Positions 33,139 to 42,503 are shown, counted from the stretch's first letter. The stretch is DNA of 64,000 nucleotides from an uncultured Chitinophagaceae bacterium (GCA_937907395.1 CALCII010000011.1:124001-188000); one strand, 5' to 3'. Notes: a model not told the origin generated them from the sequence alone. Translations and numbers: made by a program.

Positions 33139-33870
33139 TTATAATTTATGTTCCAGGTAATGCGGGAACATCGCCTTCCAGGTATTCCAGTCGTGCGGCC
33201 ATTCTTCTCCCCATACATCAAGGTTGTAATTGATTCCTTTATCGTACAGGATCTTCGCAAACCGTCCGCTGCTCGTGGGATCTTCATATGGTCCGCTGCC
33301 GGTAAGAATATGAATATGATGACTTCTGCGGATCTGTTCCAATATGTTATGATCCGTTAAGTTGGGCATGTAGTGCATGGGACTGTTGTAGTACACCTGC
33401 TCATCCCAATATCCCTTCGTGTATTCGGTTAATTCATACACACCGCTCATGGCAATCACACCATTGATTAAATCGGGACGTTTTAAAAACAGGTTCATAC
33501 TGTGCAAGGCACCAAACGATGCACCGCTGATGTAAATAGGTGTATCATGGCTGCTGCTGTTGCGGATGAACGGAATCACTTCATTGTAAATGTATTCGTT
33601 AAACTGGTTGTGGCGGATGGCTTTGTGTTCCCCTGCCATTTCATTATTGAGCCAGCTTTCGGTGTTGATGCTGTTCACACTGTACACTTTCAGTTTGCCC
33701 GCTTCAATCCAGGGACGCATGGCTTCAATCAGTTGAAAACGTTCGTATTCGAGGTAATCGGCCGCCGCAGTGGGAACCATCAGCAGGGCAAAACCATAGT
33801 GGCCATAAACCACTACGGGCATATCTTTTCCAAGCGAAGGACTGTACCAGTTATGTATTTCTCTTCTCAT
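33139..33870 (-). CDS. Esterase D/PHB-depolymerase-like alpha/beta hydrolase
   Basis: A 243-residue cytoplasmic hydrolase of the putative-esterase (esterase D-like) group. Visible: the strand MPVVVYGHYGFALLMVPTAA, the nucleophile elbow ISGASFGALHSM (Ser in G-x-S-x-G), HDTPIYISG, and C-terminal WGEEWPHDWNTWKAMFPHYL with the expected catalytic His (WPHDW, as in the H-D-W-x-x-W motif). No signal peptide. Often described in Bacteroidota as an uncharacterised esterase-family protein; substrate unknown. Nine bp downstream of the ferritin gene on the same strand and probably co-transcribed. Confidence 0.83.
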   Translation of the reverse strand: MRREIHNWYSPSLGKDMPVVVYGHYGFALLMVPTAAADYLEYERFQLIEAMRPWIEAGKLKVYSVNSINTESWLNNEMAGEHKAIRHNQFNEYIYNEVIPFIRNSSSHDTPIYISGASFGALHSMNLFLKRPDLINGVIAMSGVYELTEYTKGYWDEQVYYNSPMHYMPNLTDHNILEQIRRSHHIHILTGSGPYEDPTSSGRFAKILYDKGINYNLDVWGEEWPHDWNTWKAMFPHYLEHKL

Positions 33871-33878
33871 AGTATTAA

Positions 33879-34400
33879 TTAAGCGTTTTCTTTTTCGTTA
33901 GCAGCTTCACCACCACCCAGTGTGGTAATATCACGGTCAAAGAAGTACAAACCACTGTTGTCGTTGCCAATCAGTTTCAGTTTGTCCATGATTTTACGGG
34001 CCAGTGCTTCTTCTTCAATTTGTTCACTCACGTACCACTGTAAAAAGTTGTGCGTGGTGTAATCTTTTTCTTTCAGGCAGATGTCGACCAGTTTATTGAT
34101 TTCGGTGCTTACCACGATTTCATGATCCAGCACGTCTTTGAATACTTCTTTCACACCTTTAAATTTGGAAGGTGGTTGTTTGAGGGCGGGAACCACTCCG
34201 TGTCCGCCACGTTCGTTGATGAATTTCAGGAGTTTGAGCATATGCATCCGTTCTTCATCGCTGTGTTGAAAGAGGAATGCAGCAATGCCTTCGTATCCCT
34301 GCACTTCTGCCCAGGATGCCATGGATAAATAGATCTGAGACGATTCGGCTTCCAGCTGTACCTGCTGATTGAGGGCTTTTTCAATTTTGGGATTTAACAT
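33879..34400 (-). CDS. ftnA: Non-haem ferritin
   Basis: Iron-storage protein forming 24-mers; 173 residues of four-helix bundle. Ferroxidase ligands are visible: Glu in QVQLEAESSQIYLSMA, Glu-x-x-His in HSDEERMHMLKLL, Glu in EKDYTTHNFLQWYVSEQIEEE. The C-terminal tail is acidic and Gly-rich (GGGEAANEKENA). Stores iron and lowers oxidative stress in the cytoplasm. Promoter lies in the 180-bp gap shared with divergent nfuA, an iron-sulfur gene, which makes common iron-dependent control plausible though no Fur box was recognised. Confidence 0.95.
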   Translation of the reverse strand: MLNPKIEKALNQQVQLEAESSQIYLSMASWAEVQGYEGIAAFLFQHSDEERMHMLKLLKFINERGGHGVVPALKQPPSKFKGVKEVFKDVLDHEIVVSTEINKLVDICLKEKDYTTHNFLQWYVSEQIEEEALARKIMDKLKLIGNDNSGLYFFDRDITTLGGGEAANEKENA

Positions 34401-34528
34401 AGCGTATCATTTAGGCACTAAAGGTAGGCAACGGGGTGGAAATCCCGGTTCTGGCAGGGCCGATTGTTAGAAAGAAGTCATAAAATCACAAAGTTGGGCC
34501 CCATCCAACAATAAGCGCCGATAGTTGT

Positions 34529-34536
34529 TACTTTTG
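34529..34536 (+). promoter_or_regulatory. Bacteroidota -7 element (TACTTTTG) for the Nfu gene
   Basis: Exact TAnnTTTG 46 nt before the ATG at 34582; no matching -33 TTTG at the normal distance. Confidence 0.45.
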
Positions 34537-34581
34537 CAGTGCCTTTTTTCTAAACCAGACTCAAACCTTAATACGTATAGC

Positions 34582-35178
34582 ATGATTCAGACAGGTAACC
34601 CGGTGATTAGTATTTACACCGAAATGACGCCCAATCCGGAAACAATGAAGTTTGTTGCCAATAAATTATTGTATCCCGGAAAAAGTATTGATTTCCCCAC
34701 CATAGATACCGCAGCGCCTTCGCCCCTGGCACAGGAACTGTTTGCTTTTCCGTTTGTGAAAGCCGTGTTCATCGCCAGCAATTTTGTAACCTTAACACGC
34801 ACCAGTCCCGATACCGATTGGCAGGATGTGATTCCTTCCATCCGCCAGTTTTTGAAAGACTATCTCGAAAGCAACAAGCTGGTGATTGATGAGGAGAAAG
34901 TGCCGCAGCAACCCAAAGAAGAAGTGGTATTCAGTGGCGATGAAAACGATGTGGTGAAACGTATCCAGGAAATTCTGGAGAACTACGTAAAGCCGGCCGT
35001 TGAAATGGACGGTGGCGCCATCCAGTTCAAAAGTTTTAAAGATGGGAAAGTAAACCTCATGTTGCAGGGAAGCTGCAGTGGTTGCCCTTCTTCCATGATC
35101 ACCCTCAAAGCTGGTATTGAAGGCATGATGAAACGCATGATCCCCGAAGTACAGGAAGTGGTGGCAGAAGCAGAATAA
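34582..35178 (+). CDS. nfuA: Nfu-type iron-sulfur cluster carrier
   Basis: Delivers assembled Fe-S clusters to target enzymes. The 198 residues comprise an N-terminal Nfu_N scaffold domain (YTEMTPNPETMKFVANKLL, SPLAQELFAFPFVKAVFI) and a C-terminal NifU-like domain with the cluster-binding GSCSGCPSS (CxxC) and NYVKPAVEMDGGAIQ. The ATG at 34582 is chosen because the family begins with this IQ..ISIYTEMTPNP segment; the longer frame from 34525 overlaps the promoter. No suf or isc genes are nearby. Confidence 0.95.
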   Translation: MIQTGNPVISIYTEMTPNPETMKFVANKLLYPGKSIDFPTIDTAAPSPLAQELFAFPFVKAVFIASNFVTLTRTSPDTDWQDVIPSIRQFLKDYLESNKLVIDEEKVPQQPKEEVVFSGDENDVVKRIQEILENYVKPAVEMDGGAIQFKSFKDGKVNLMLQGSCSGCPSSMITLKAGIEGMMKRMIPEVQEVVAEAE

Positions 35179-35928
35179 GAACGAAAGAGATTTTTATAAA
35201 TGAAAGAGCGGTGCGATTGCATCGCTTTTTTTATGGGTGGAACCACGAAGGCACAAGGAACACAGAGGAACACAAAGAAGAACTCGCAGGCTCGTGGGAT
35301 GGAAACACAGATAGGAGGGATTGGGCGGATGAACGCAGATGGAAAAGTAAAAAGGTAAAAGTCAAAACAGAAATGCATCCCAACCTCTTGAACTTCTTGA
35401 ACTTTTTGAACCTTCTTCGTTCTCTGCGGCGAAAAAACCACAAAGGCACTCGCTTTGCTCGTGGGAGGAAAAGCAAACTGAACCACGGAGACACGGAGAG
35501 CACAGAGAAATGCAAAGAAAAAGCAAGATTTCGTTTGGTTGTTTTCAAACTCCGTGTCCTCTGTGTCTCTGTGGTTAAAAACCTGGCCGGAAGAGGCTTC
35601 GTAGGAATGATTCATTCCTGATACGAAGCGACGTACACCGTACATCTAACACTGTACATAGAGACACAGATGCAACGGAAGCAACAGAGGAACACAGATT
35701 TGCTACCGGAGTTCGATACCCCGACAGCGGTTGTAAACCCTGGAGGCGGTTAACTGAATTATAATAATGATGCCGGCGAAGCGAAATAGCTGTTTGCAAA
35801 TATTTACAAACGACAACAAACGGGTGCAATGGTCCTAACGACAATCTTAAAAAAAGCGCAACATTATTTCATTCATTTTCAATAATTTTAAAAAAGCAAC
35901 GACGACGTGTAATAGCATAAAGCGTTGC
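35179..35928. other. Repeat-rich non-coding stretch left of the accessory gene block
   Basis: No gene is supported. Content: a purine-rich run of ACCACGAAGGCACAAGG and CACAGAGGAACACAAAG words (35235-35280); AAGGTAAAAGTCAAAAC, also found at 31.6 kb; TTGAACTTCTTGAAC-type words (35385-35410), also near 46.9 and 55.5 kb; an imperfect 27-nt inverted repeat, AACCACGGAGACACGG (35481 on) against CTGTGTCTCTGTGGTT (to 35576), 22 of 27 pairs; and a 76-nt repeat, listed separately. Frames here are by-products of these repeats. Confidence 0.7.
35585..35660 (-). repeat. 76-nt dispersed repeat, copy 1 (inverted relative to 55.4 kb)
   Basis: Read on minus it runs from ATGTACAGTGTTAGATGTAC to ACGAAGCCTCTTCCGGCC and matches 55392-55467 across its length with scattered substitutions. 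A shorter copy of its first half is at 55801-55840. Confidence 0.8.
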
Positions 35929-35944
35929 GTTATGGGCAATGCTA
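35929..35944 (+). repeat. Left inverted end of the accessory block (GTTATGGGCAATGCTA)
   Basis: GTTATGGGCA followed by ATGCT; the reverse complement of 45966-45979 reads GTTATGGGCATGTGCT after alignment. The two lie 159 bp before the first and 29 bp after the last gene of the 8-gene block. Confidence 0.45.
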
Positions 35945-36050
35945 CCAGGCGACAGTACATACATTTAGCAGACAGACCAAAAGCAACGACACAGTAGGAC
36001 AAAACAACAGATTGACAAAAACCCTAATCCAACACAACAGCGCCAACGCT

Positions 36051-36081
36051 TTAGAAAGACAACATCAGAATGCTACCTTTG
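36051..36081 (+). promoter_or_regulatory. Promoter of the SIR2-HerA operon (TTAG-19-TACCTTTG)
   Basis: TACCTTTG at 36074-36081 is an exact -7 element, with TTAG at 36051-36054 at the right 19-nt spacing for -33. Expected start is about 15 nt before the ATG at 36103. Confidence 0.6.
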
Positions 36082-36102
36082 AAATCTTAATACAACTGTA
36101 AA

Positions 36103-37389
36103 ATGGCTGAATCAAAAATATATTTCTACAAGGGGAAAGAAGAGGTTTTGGCAAAGTCCAAAGGTGTTGACGGTGATGCACCCGAAACAGAGCTTTTGAA
36201 AAAAATTCAAGATGCCTTTACAAAAGTGCTGGACGGAAAAAACCTTTCATTCCTTTTGGGTTGCGGTTGTTCATCGCACTATGTTGAGCAAGACAAAGCA
36301 GGAGGTGGAAAAGAGAAAGTGGATGTTGGCGTTCCAACAATGATTCCATTGGCAAAGGAGTTCTACACTAAAATACTTTCTGCAGGCAACAAGAAATGGT
36401 TGAATGACACACTCAAATTAAATGTTGATGCAGATGGTTTCAAAAACAATCTTGAAAAGTTTTTAGGAACACTTCACAGCATTTATTTCTTCTACGAAAC
36501 AACAGGACAAGAGGGTGAAGCAGATGCAACTAAAGTTACATCTATCATTAAACAATCAAGAGATTTTCTTTTGAAGAAATGTTTGAATGAAGCTAACAGA
36601 ACTACAAACACAGACAAAGAACTAATTGAAATTTACGAATCGTTTTACAGAAAACTTCTTTACAGAAATTCAAATCTACCCAAGCCAAATATTTTCACGA
36701 CCAATTATGATTTGTATTCTGAAATTGCATTGGACAAATTGGGAATCCATTATGTGAATGGGTTTTCAGGGGGAATAAAAAAATATTTCAACCCGACCAT
36801 TTTCAATTATGCTTTAGCGGAGAAAATGGACTTATCACAAAGCAAGTGGAGTGTGATTGACAACTTTGTTTATCTCTATAAAATTCACGGTTCACTCAAC
36901 TGGATTCAAGACGAAGAAAAAACTAAACTTTTCCGAGTAAGAGAAATTCAAGAAACCAGTTACGAAAACTTAGAGAAGCAAAAAGTGATAATGATTCACC
37001 CCACCCCATTAAAACAAAATGCGAGTATGGGAAGCCCATACTCTGATTTGTTTCGTGAGTTTCAAAAGAAGTTGATGCAGAACAACAATGTTCTGATAAC
37101 ACTTGGTTACAGTTTCAATGACGAACACATCAACAACTTAATTTATCAGGCGTTTACAATTCCTTCTTTTCGTCTGATTGTTTTGGGAGACCAAAACGCA
37201 AGCGAAGACATCAAAAAACTTCAATCACTTGACGACCCAAGAATTTGGATTATTGGAGGTGAGTTAGAAGATGAAAGCAAACTTCATTACTTCAAAGGAT
37301 TTGTAGGAAAGATTTTACCTGATTTGAGCAATGATGAAATAGACCACAAAATTGAAAACGCAATCAAAAAACTTTTTGGCGGAGAATGA
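36103..37389 (+). CDS. SIR2-domain NADase-type effector of a Sir2-HerA defence system
   Basis: A 428-residue protein whose central fold is SIR2-like. Visible: LSFLLGCGCSSHYV (nucleotide-binding loop), IFTTNYD with Asn about residue 201, YKIHGSLNW with His about residue 262 (both match catalytic positions of SIR2 NADases), and ITLGYSFNDEHINNLI near residue 330. In characterised Sir2-HerA systems this subunit hydrolyses NAD+ on phage infection, causing abortive defence. The stop overlaps the herA start by 4 bp, so they are translationally coupled. Codons are A-rich compared with neighbouring chromosome, suggesting acquisition. Defence role follows from the pairing with HerA and not from this protein alone. 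Confidence 0.88.
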   Translation: MAESKIYFYKGKEEVLAKSKGVDGDAPETELLKKIQDAFTKVLDGKNLSFLLGCGCSSHYVEQDKAGGGKEKVDVGVPTMIPLAKEFYTKILSAGNKKWLNDTLKLNVDADGFKNNLEKFLGTLHSIYFFYETTGQEGEADATKVTSIIKQSRDFLLKKCLNEANRTTNTDKELIEIYESFYRKLLYRNSNLPKPNIFTTNYDLYSEIALDKLGIHYVNGFSGGIKKYFNPTIFNYALAEKMDLSQSKWSVIDNFVYLYKIHGSLNWIQDEEKTKLFRVREIQETSYENLEKQKVIMIHPTPLKQNASMGSPYSDLFREFQKKLMQNNNVLITLGYSFNDEHINNLIYQAFTIPSFRLIVLGDQNASEDIKKLQSLDDPRIWIIGGELEDESKLHYFKGFVGKILPDLSNDEIDHKIENAIKKLFGGE

Positions 37390-39467
37390 ACAAAGAAGAT
37401 AAACAAAGAGTAATTGGCAAAGTCGTTGCAATCAATTCAGACCGTTTCACGATTGAGTTGTTAAGCGGCATTGACAACTTCAATGTGAACGGCTTTGACG
37501 ACATACATTACTTTGCTCAACTCAACAGCTATGTGATTTTACCTTATCAGAATTACTACATCGTCGCAGAAGTTTCAGGAGTAAGAGAAAAAGATTTGAA
37601 TGTTCCTTTCAGCAATCCAACAGAACAATTTCTTAGCAAAGTAAAGTCGGGAAAATTTCTTGAAGTTCTACCTATCGGAACACTCAAGCCCAAAGACAAA
37701 GAGCCAAGTGCCTACGATTTTGAATTTGGTGTTAGTGTTTACCCTGCATTATACACGGACACACTTTACATAAAGGAAGCAGAATTGGATGCGATTTTCA
37801 ATGTAAAGAATCAAGAACAAACTGTTTGCACAAAACCCAAAGAACACAAAACGAAATGCGATTGTAAAACCAAACGATATAAAACACTTTCAATTGGCAA
37901 GTCTACAATATTTCCCGATTACGATGTAAAGATTGACATTGACAAATTCTTTTCAAGTCATTCGGCAATTTTGGGAAATACAGGAAGCGGAAAATCTTGC
38001 ACGATTGCTTCAATGCTTCAAAACCTTTATCGGTTCAACAATTACAGTGCAACAGGAAGTTCATTCATAATTTTTGATGTGAATGGAGAATACCAACAAG
38101 CATTTTCAGAAATCCAAAAAGGAAATGCAGATATAGAAGTTAGAAATTTTACCATTGACCCAAACGAAGCGAAAGATGATTTAAAACTTTTTGTATTGCC
38201 CCATTGGTTTCTGACAATTGATGAATGGGCTTTACTGTTACAGGCAACAGAAAAAACACAGCTCCCTATTCTTCGCAATGCACTTGGGCTTGCGTCTATT
38301 TTCACACTTGAAGAAGATGTGAATGAATTGAAGAATCACATTCTTGCAACTTGCATCACACAAATTTTAAGAGATGAAAGCAGCAGCCCTTCTAAGAAGG
38401 ATAGAATTGTATCAATACTTCAAAAGTTCAACACAGACGAAGTAAATCTTGCAAAAGAATTTACTTGGAATGATGATGCAGGCAATGAGCAGACAACTAT
38501 TTATATTGATAGAGGAATTACTTTAGATTGTAATGTTAGAAATTGTTTGACGGTTCACTTTGGAGAAATCAAAGGACTGGTTCAACTGATTGCTTACTTA
38601 GAACAAACAGATGATGATGGAGTACCAGTGTTTATAGTTGACAAATTCAAAATGCCAACTTATGAACGCAACCAAAAGTTTTCCTTTGAAATAATTGAAG
38701 ATGCTTTGGACTTAGCACTTCTTTACGAAGAAGCACATGGCAATAGGCAAATCAGAGATTACTGTTCATCACTTATCACAAGAATAAAGAGCATCAAAGC
38801 AAGAGAAGATTTTAATTTTCTCAAACAAGACAAAGCAAACTTTGAACAATATAAAAGACACCTTTTAGGATTGAGCAAAGCCAAGGGAGAAGAAGAAGTA
38901 AAAAAGAAACAGCAAATTGTAATTCTTGATTTGAGTGCAGTTGAAGATGAAATCGTTGAAGTTGTTTCATGTGTTGTATCAAGAATCATTTACGAAGCTG
39001 TCAAGGAAATACCACCGAGAAATTCTTATCCAGTAAATTTAGTTTTGGAAGAAGCACATCGTTACATTTCTGATTCACCAATGGGAGCATTCCTAAAGGC
39101 AAACAGAATCTTTGAACTTATTGCGAAAGAGGGAAGAAAATTTGGTATGCTTTTAATAGTTTCATCACAACGACCAAGCGAACTTTCAAAAACAGTTTTG
39201 TCGCAGTGCAGCAACTTCATTGTTCACCGAATCCAAAACCCCGAAGACCTTTCACACATAAGGCAGATTACGCCACACATTTCAGACACGATACTAAAAC
39301 GTATGCCTTCCATACCTACGCAACATGCGTTAATCTTTGGACATGCAGTTAATCTACCAACAACCTTCAAAGTCAATGAAGCCAAGCCAAAGCCGAAAAG
39401 CGACAACAATAAAATCTCTGAAAACTGGTTTAAGCCGAAGGACTTTGTTGTTTATACAACGGAGTAA
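37386..39467 (+). CDS. herA: HerA/FtsK-superfamily ATPase, partner of the SIR2 protein
   Basis: A 693-residue hexameric HerA-like ATPase. N-terminal HAS-barrel (RVIGKVVAINSDRFTIELLS), Walker A GNTGSGKS at residues 197-204, Walker B with LVLEEAHRYI about residue 552, and an arginine-finger/sensor region FGMLLIVSSQRPSELSKTVL followed by CSNFIVHRIQNPEDL. Between barrel and ATPase core, residues 145-165 hold three cysteines (CTKPKEHKTKCDCKTK), possibly a small metal site. In the known systems HerA assembles as a hexamer with SIR2 and has nuclease-linked or translocase activity. No NurA nuclease gene is next to it, which separates it from archaeal-type HerA-NurA repair. Confidence 0.88.
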   Translation: MNKEDKQRVIGKVVAINSDRFTIELLSGIDNFNVNGFDDIHYFAQLNSYVILPYQNYYIVAEVSGVREKDLNVPFSNPTEQFLSKVKSGKFLEVLPIGTLKPKDKEPSAYDFEFGVSVYPALYTDTLYIKEAELDAIFNVKNQEQTVCTKPKEHKTKCDCKTKRYKTLSIGKSTIFPDYDVKIDIDKFFSSHSAILGNTGSGKSCTIASMLQNLYRFNNYSATGSSFIIFDVNGEYQQAFSEIQKGNADIEVRNFTIDPNEAKDDLKLFVLPHWFLTIDEWALLLQATEKTQLPILRNALGLASIFTLEEDVNELKNHILATCITQILRDESSSPSKKDRIVSILQKFNTDEVNLAKEFTWNDDAGNEQTTIYIDRGITLDCNVRNCLTVHFGEIKGLVQLIAYLEQTDDDGVPVFIVDKFKMPTYERNQKFSFEIIEDALDLALLYEEAHGNRQIRDYCSSLITRIKSIKAREDFNFLKQDKANFEQYKRHLLGLSKAKGEEEVKKKQQIVILDLSAVEDEIVEVVSCVVSRIIYEAVKEIPPRNSYPVNLVLEEAHRYISDSPMGAFLKANRIFELIAKEGRKFGMLLIVSSQRPSELSKTVLSQCSNFIVHRIQNPEDLSHIRQITPHISDTILKRMPSIPTQHALIFGHAVNLPTTFKVNEAKPKPKSDNNKISENWFKPKDFVVYTTE

Positions 39468-39494
39468 ACCCTTAAAATTACCTTTATAAAAACC

Positions 39495-39502
39495 TATCTT
39501 TG
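39495..39502 (+). promoter_or_regulatory. -7 element (TATCTTTG) of the transporter-reductase operon
   Basis: Exact TAnnTTTG, 17 nt before the ATG at 39520, with TTAA at 39472-39475 at -33 spacing. It indicates that the following six genes have a promoter separate from SIR2-herA. Confidence 0.55.
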
Positions 39503-39519
39503 AATCAAATTTTTGCATA

Positions 39520-40875
39520 ATGAAATCAATATCAAAATACACCTTAGTTGCTCTCACAATAGCGGCAACCTTCCTGACAAGTTGTAACAGTTGCAACAAG
39601 AAGCAAGTTACCCTGACAGTTTTGGGAGAGAACTCTTCCAACCTTCAAGCAATGGAGGCATTGAAAGGCGACTATGAAAAGAGCTCTAATGTAAAAATTG
39701 AGTTCAAGCCAAACACATTTGAAGATGCTTTCAGCAAAGCCAATCAGGACTTCGCAAACAAAACAGGACTTTACGACATCGTTCTTCAATACAACTTTTC
39801 GCTTTCTTCTTTTGTTCGCAACGGTTATGTATCAAACATTGACGAGTTAAGCAAAGACATTCCAGCCGACCAGAAAAGTTTTGAAAGTGATTTGTTTCCC
39901 AACGCTTGGCAGGAAGTAGGTTACTATTACAAGAACCCTTCAAACATTTCAGAAGGAACAATGAAAGTGGGTTATCCTTTCGCTGCAAACTCTATGGTGC
40001 TTGTTTACAACAAGGAAATGTTTGAGAACGCTGACAACAAAGCAGCATACAAAAAGAAATACAAAGAAGAACTAACAGTTCCGACAGATTGGGAACACTA
40101 TAAAAGAGCAGCAGAATTTTTTACAAATCCTGACAAGAAAACATTTGGTGTTTGTTTGCAGGGTGCAGCAGGTGGTTGGCTCTATTATGAGTATTGTAAT
40201 TTCCTTTTCAGTATGGGAGGAACTGTTTTTGAAAAGCAGAGAGGTTGGGAAGGTGATGTAAACACACCGCTAAAGATTACTTCGGCAGAAGCGATTGCAG
40301 CAACAAACTTTTACAAAAGTTTAAAACCTTTCAACGCAGGAAACTTCACAACAATTGATGCAACCGAGCAGACCAAACTTTTAAAGAATGGAAATATTGC
40401 GATGGGAATTGTTTGGAGTGATTACCTATACTCATTCACATATGATGCAAGTGGAGCAATTGACAATCGTTTTGGCTTTGCTCCAATTCCAGGAAGCAAA
40501 TCTGCTTTAGCGGGTGGAAGTTTTTACATCAACAATCAGTCAAAGAATCCGCAAGAAGCAGTAAAGTATGTTATGAGTTTAATGCAGAAGCCGAATCAAA
40601 TTGCTCTTACAAAAAAAGGTTTGTGTTCTCCTCTTAAATCAACTTATGATGACCCCGAAGTTCAAAAAATTCCTTATGCCACCGCATTAAAAACTTCTCT
40701 TGACAGAGGCGTTTATATGTTTGAAGCAGGACCTGAAAGCGATTTGGTTAGTCAGACACTGACAAATTATTTACAACAGTTTTGGGATGATAAACTCACA
40801 GCAGAAGAAGCATTGACAAAAGCCAGTGAGGATATTTCCAAAGGCAGAGTTGATATTTATAAAGCCCTCAAATAA
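39520..40875 (+). CDS. ABC transporter solute-binding lipoprotein (family 1)
   Basis: A 451-residue extracellular binding protein, lipid-anchored: MKSISKYTLVALTIAATFLTSC with lipobox FLTSC. Family-1 (maltose/glycerol-phosphate-like) features: TVLGENSSNLQAMEALKGDY, YDIVLQYNFSLSSFVRNGYV, GYPFAANSMVLVYNKEMF, GNIAMGIVWSDYLYSF, FGFAPIPGSKSALAGGSF. Such proteins usually bind sugars, polyols or polyamines, but the paired fused permease resembles the iron/thiamine/putrescine group, so ligand class is uncertain. First gene of a six-gene operon (20 bp to the permease). Confidence 0.85.
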   Translation: MKSISKYTLVALTIAATFLTSCNSCNKKQVTLTVLGENSSNLQAMEALKGDYEKSSNVKIEFKPNTFEDAFSKANQDFANKTGLYDIVLQYNFSLSSFVRNGYVSNIDELSKDIPADQKSFESDLFPNAWQEVGYYYKNPSNISEGTMKVGYPFAANSMVLVYNKEMFENADNKAAYKKKYKEELTVPTDWEHYKRAAEFFTNPDKKTFGVCLQGAAGGWLYYEYCNFLFSMGGTVFEKQRGWEGDVNTPLKITSAEAIAATNFYKSLKPFNAGNFTTIDATEQTKLLKNGNIAMGIVWSDYLYSFTYDASGAIDNRFGFAPIPGSKSALAGGSFYINNQSKNPQEAVKYVMSLMQKPNQIALTKKGLCSPLKSTYDDPEVQKIPYATALKTSLDRGVYMFEAGPESDLVSQTLTNYLQQFWDDKLTAEEALTKASEDISKGRVDIYKALK

Positions 40876-40895
40876 TTCAACTCTGAAATTCAAGT

Positions 40896-42503
40896 ATGCA
40901 GAAACTGTTATCAACTAACAAACTAATTGTATCTATTGTAATACTGATTACAATAGTTTTTTTATTGCCACTTTTTGTTGGTGCACTTGAAGGAAACAGC
41001 ATTTCAAAATTATTTTCCAACAACTCAAATGGTTTTAATTCTTCACTTCAAAGAACAGTTTCGTTTGCTCTGCTTTCTTCAATTCTCAATATAGTTGGCG
41101 GTTTTTGTTTGGCACTTCTGCTTTCAAAGATTTCTCTTAGTTCAAAACTTGGTAAGCAACTTTCATTTTTCATTTTGCCTGTTACATTCGGAAATGTAGC
41201 AGTCGTATTTGTGTTTAAAGTGTTACTGTTCAACACTAACTTCTTCAATGCAATTGTTCAAGGAGGCAATACAACACAATCTTTGTTTCTCTTATTAATT
41301 CAGTTTTGGCAATTCGGTTTTCTGTTCGCTTATCTGTTTTGGCTTAACATCCAAAACACACAGAAGCGAATTGATGATTATTCAACTGCAACAGGACTAT
41401 CAAGATTTGAGAAAGTCCGAGACATCATTTTGCCGCAGACAAAAAACTTGTTTATCCTTTTACTATTTATCGGATTCATCTTTTCATTTTACGAGGATGC
41501 AAAAAGCCAATTTATTTTCAGGGCATCGCAAGGCACGGGAACAGAGTTAATCAATCATTGGATTTACAGAACATACCAGTCAAACCTTCTAATAAATGCG
41601 GACTACGCAAATCAATCCATATTCAAAACAGGATTAGTTGTTTTTGCTATTACACTCATTCTGTTTGTTGCGTTGGGTGCGTTGGTTCTGTTTGCGTTCC
41701 GAATGTTTTCAAAGTTCAAAAGTTCAGCACAGAAAAAGACATCAACCAAACAAAGTAGAGTTAGCTTATCGGTTGCAGTTGTCAGCATTGCAGTAATTCT
41801 TATTCCTGTAATTGTTGCTCTCCTAAAATCTCAATATCATTTTGCGGAAAATATTTCTTCTGTTACTTTTCCTTTTGCACTCACATTGATTGCTGCATTC
41901 GCAGCAACAATCTTTGCAATAGCTTTTGGGATTTCATCAAGATTGGCATTTGCAAAATTGTTGAGTAGGTTCAACTCAAAATCGCTTCTGTATTTCCTTA
42001 CAATTTTTCTTTTGCAAATCATTCCACCGCTTTGCATCGTCTTGTGCGGCTTCAAATGGTTAAGTTTGATTGGTTACAGTTATGACACACTCATTTATTT
42101 TGTGTGGATTGCAGGGCATTGTATTCTCACACTTCCGCTGTTGGGAAGTTTTATTTTGGCAACACATTTTTCAGTTCGTGAAAATGAATTGAACTATCTG
42201 TCTGCATACAATATTTCAGGAAACAGCATTGTTCAATATAGTTTCATAAAAAGATTCAGAGCAGAATACATTCTCACTCTTTTGTTTGCCTTTACATTCA
42301 TTTGGAATGATGCAGGGCTGAACATGGTATTATCGGACAGGATTCCGTCATTTGCAGCGAACTTGCAAATGTTGTTTATTGGCAGAGCAGCAGATTATTC
42401 AAAGGCGTCAAGTTTTGTTTTGGTTGCTGTTGCATTATCGTTGGCTTGCATTTTCATTTGGCAATACATTATCGGCAAATCACAACTTAAAGAAGCGAGA
42501 TGA
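40896..42503 (+). CDS. Fused two-module ABC transporter permease
   Basis: A 535-residue membrane protein with about 12 hydrophobic segments arranged as two permease halves in one chain, as in ThiP or FbpB. Each half shows an EAA-like cytoplasmic loop for ATPase docking: ATGLSRFEKVRDIILPQ in half one and NYLSAYNISGNSIVQYSFIK in half two. It shares a 4-bp overlap with the ATPase gene. Partner of the upstream binding protein and the downstream ATPase. Imported compound unknown. Confidence 0.85.
   Translation: MQKLLSTNKLIVSIVILITIVFLLPLFVGALEGNSISKLFSNNSNGFNSSLQRTVSFALLSSILNIVGGFCLALLLSKISLSSKLGKQLSFFILPVTFGNVAVVFVFKVLLFNTNFFNAIVQGGNTTQSLFLLLIQFWQFGFLFAYLFWLNIQNTQKRIDDYSTATGLSRFEKVRDIILPQTKNLFILLLFIGFIFSFYEDAKSQFIFRASQGTGTELINHWIYRTYQSNLLINADYANQSIFKTGLVVFAITLILFVALGALVLFAFRMFSKFKSSAQKKTSTKQSRVSLSVAVVSIAVILIPVIVALLKSQYHFAENISSVTFPFALTLIAAFAATIFAIAFGISSRLAFAKLLSRFNSKSLLYFLTIFLLQIIPPLCIVLCGFKWLSLIGYSYDTLIYFVWIAGHCILTLPLLGSFILATHFSVRENELNYLSAYNISGNSIVQYSFIKRFRAEYILTLLFAFTFIWNDAGLNMVLSDRIPSFAANLQMLFIGRAADYSKASSFVLVAVALSLACIFIWQYIIGKSQLKEAR

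Noticed and set aside
35211..35645. Overlapping 105-220-residue frames on both strands left of the island
   Set aside because: They are translations of purine-rich CACAGAG-type repeats and show no protein family character.
35700..35780. Possible tRNA (GGAGTTCGATACCCC looks like a T arm)
   Set aside because: The arms do not pair, and no acceptor stem, D arm or anticodon arm can be built.
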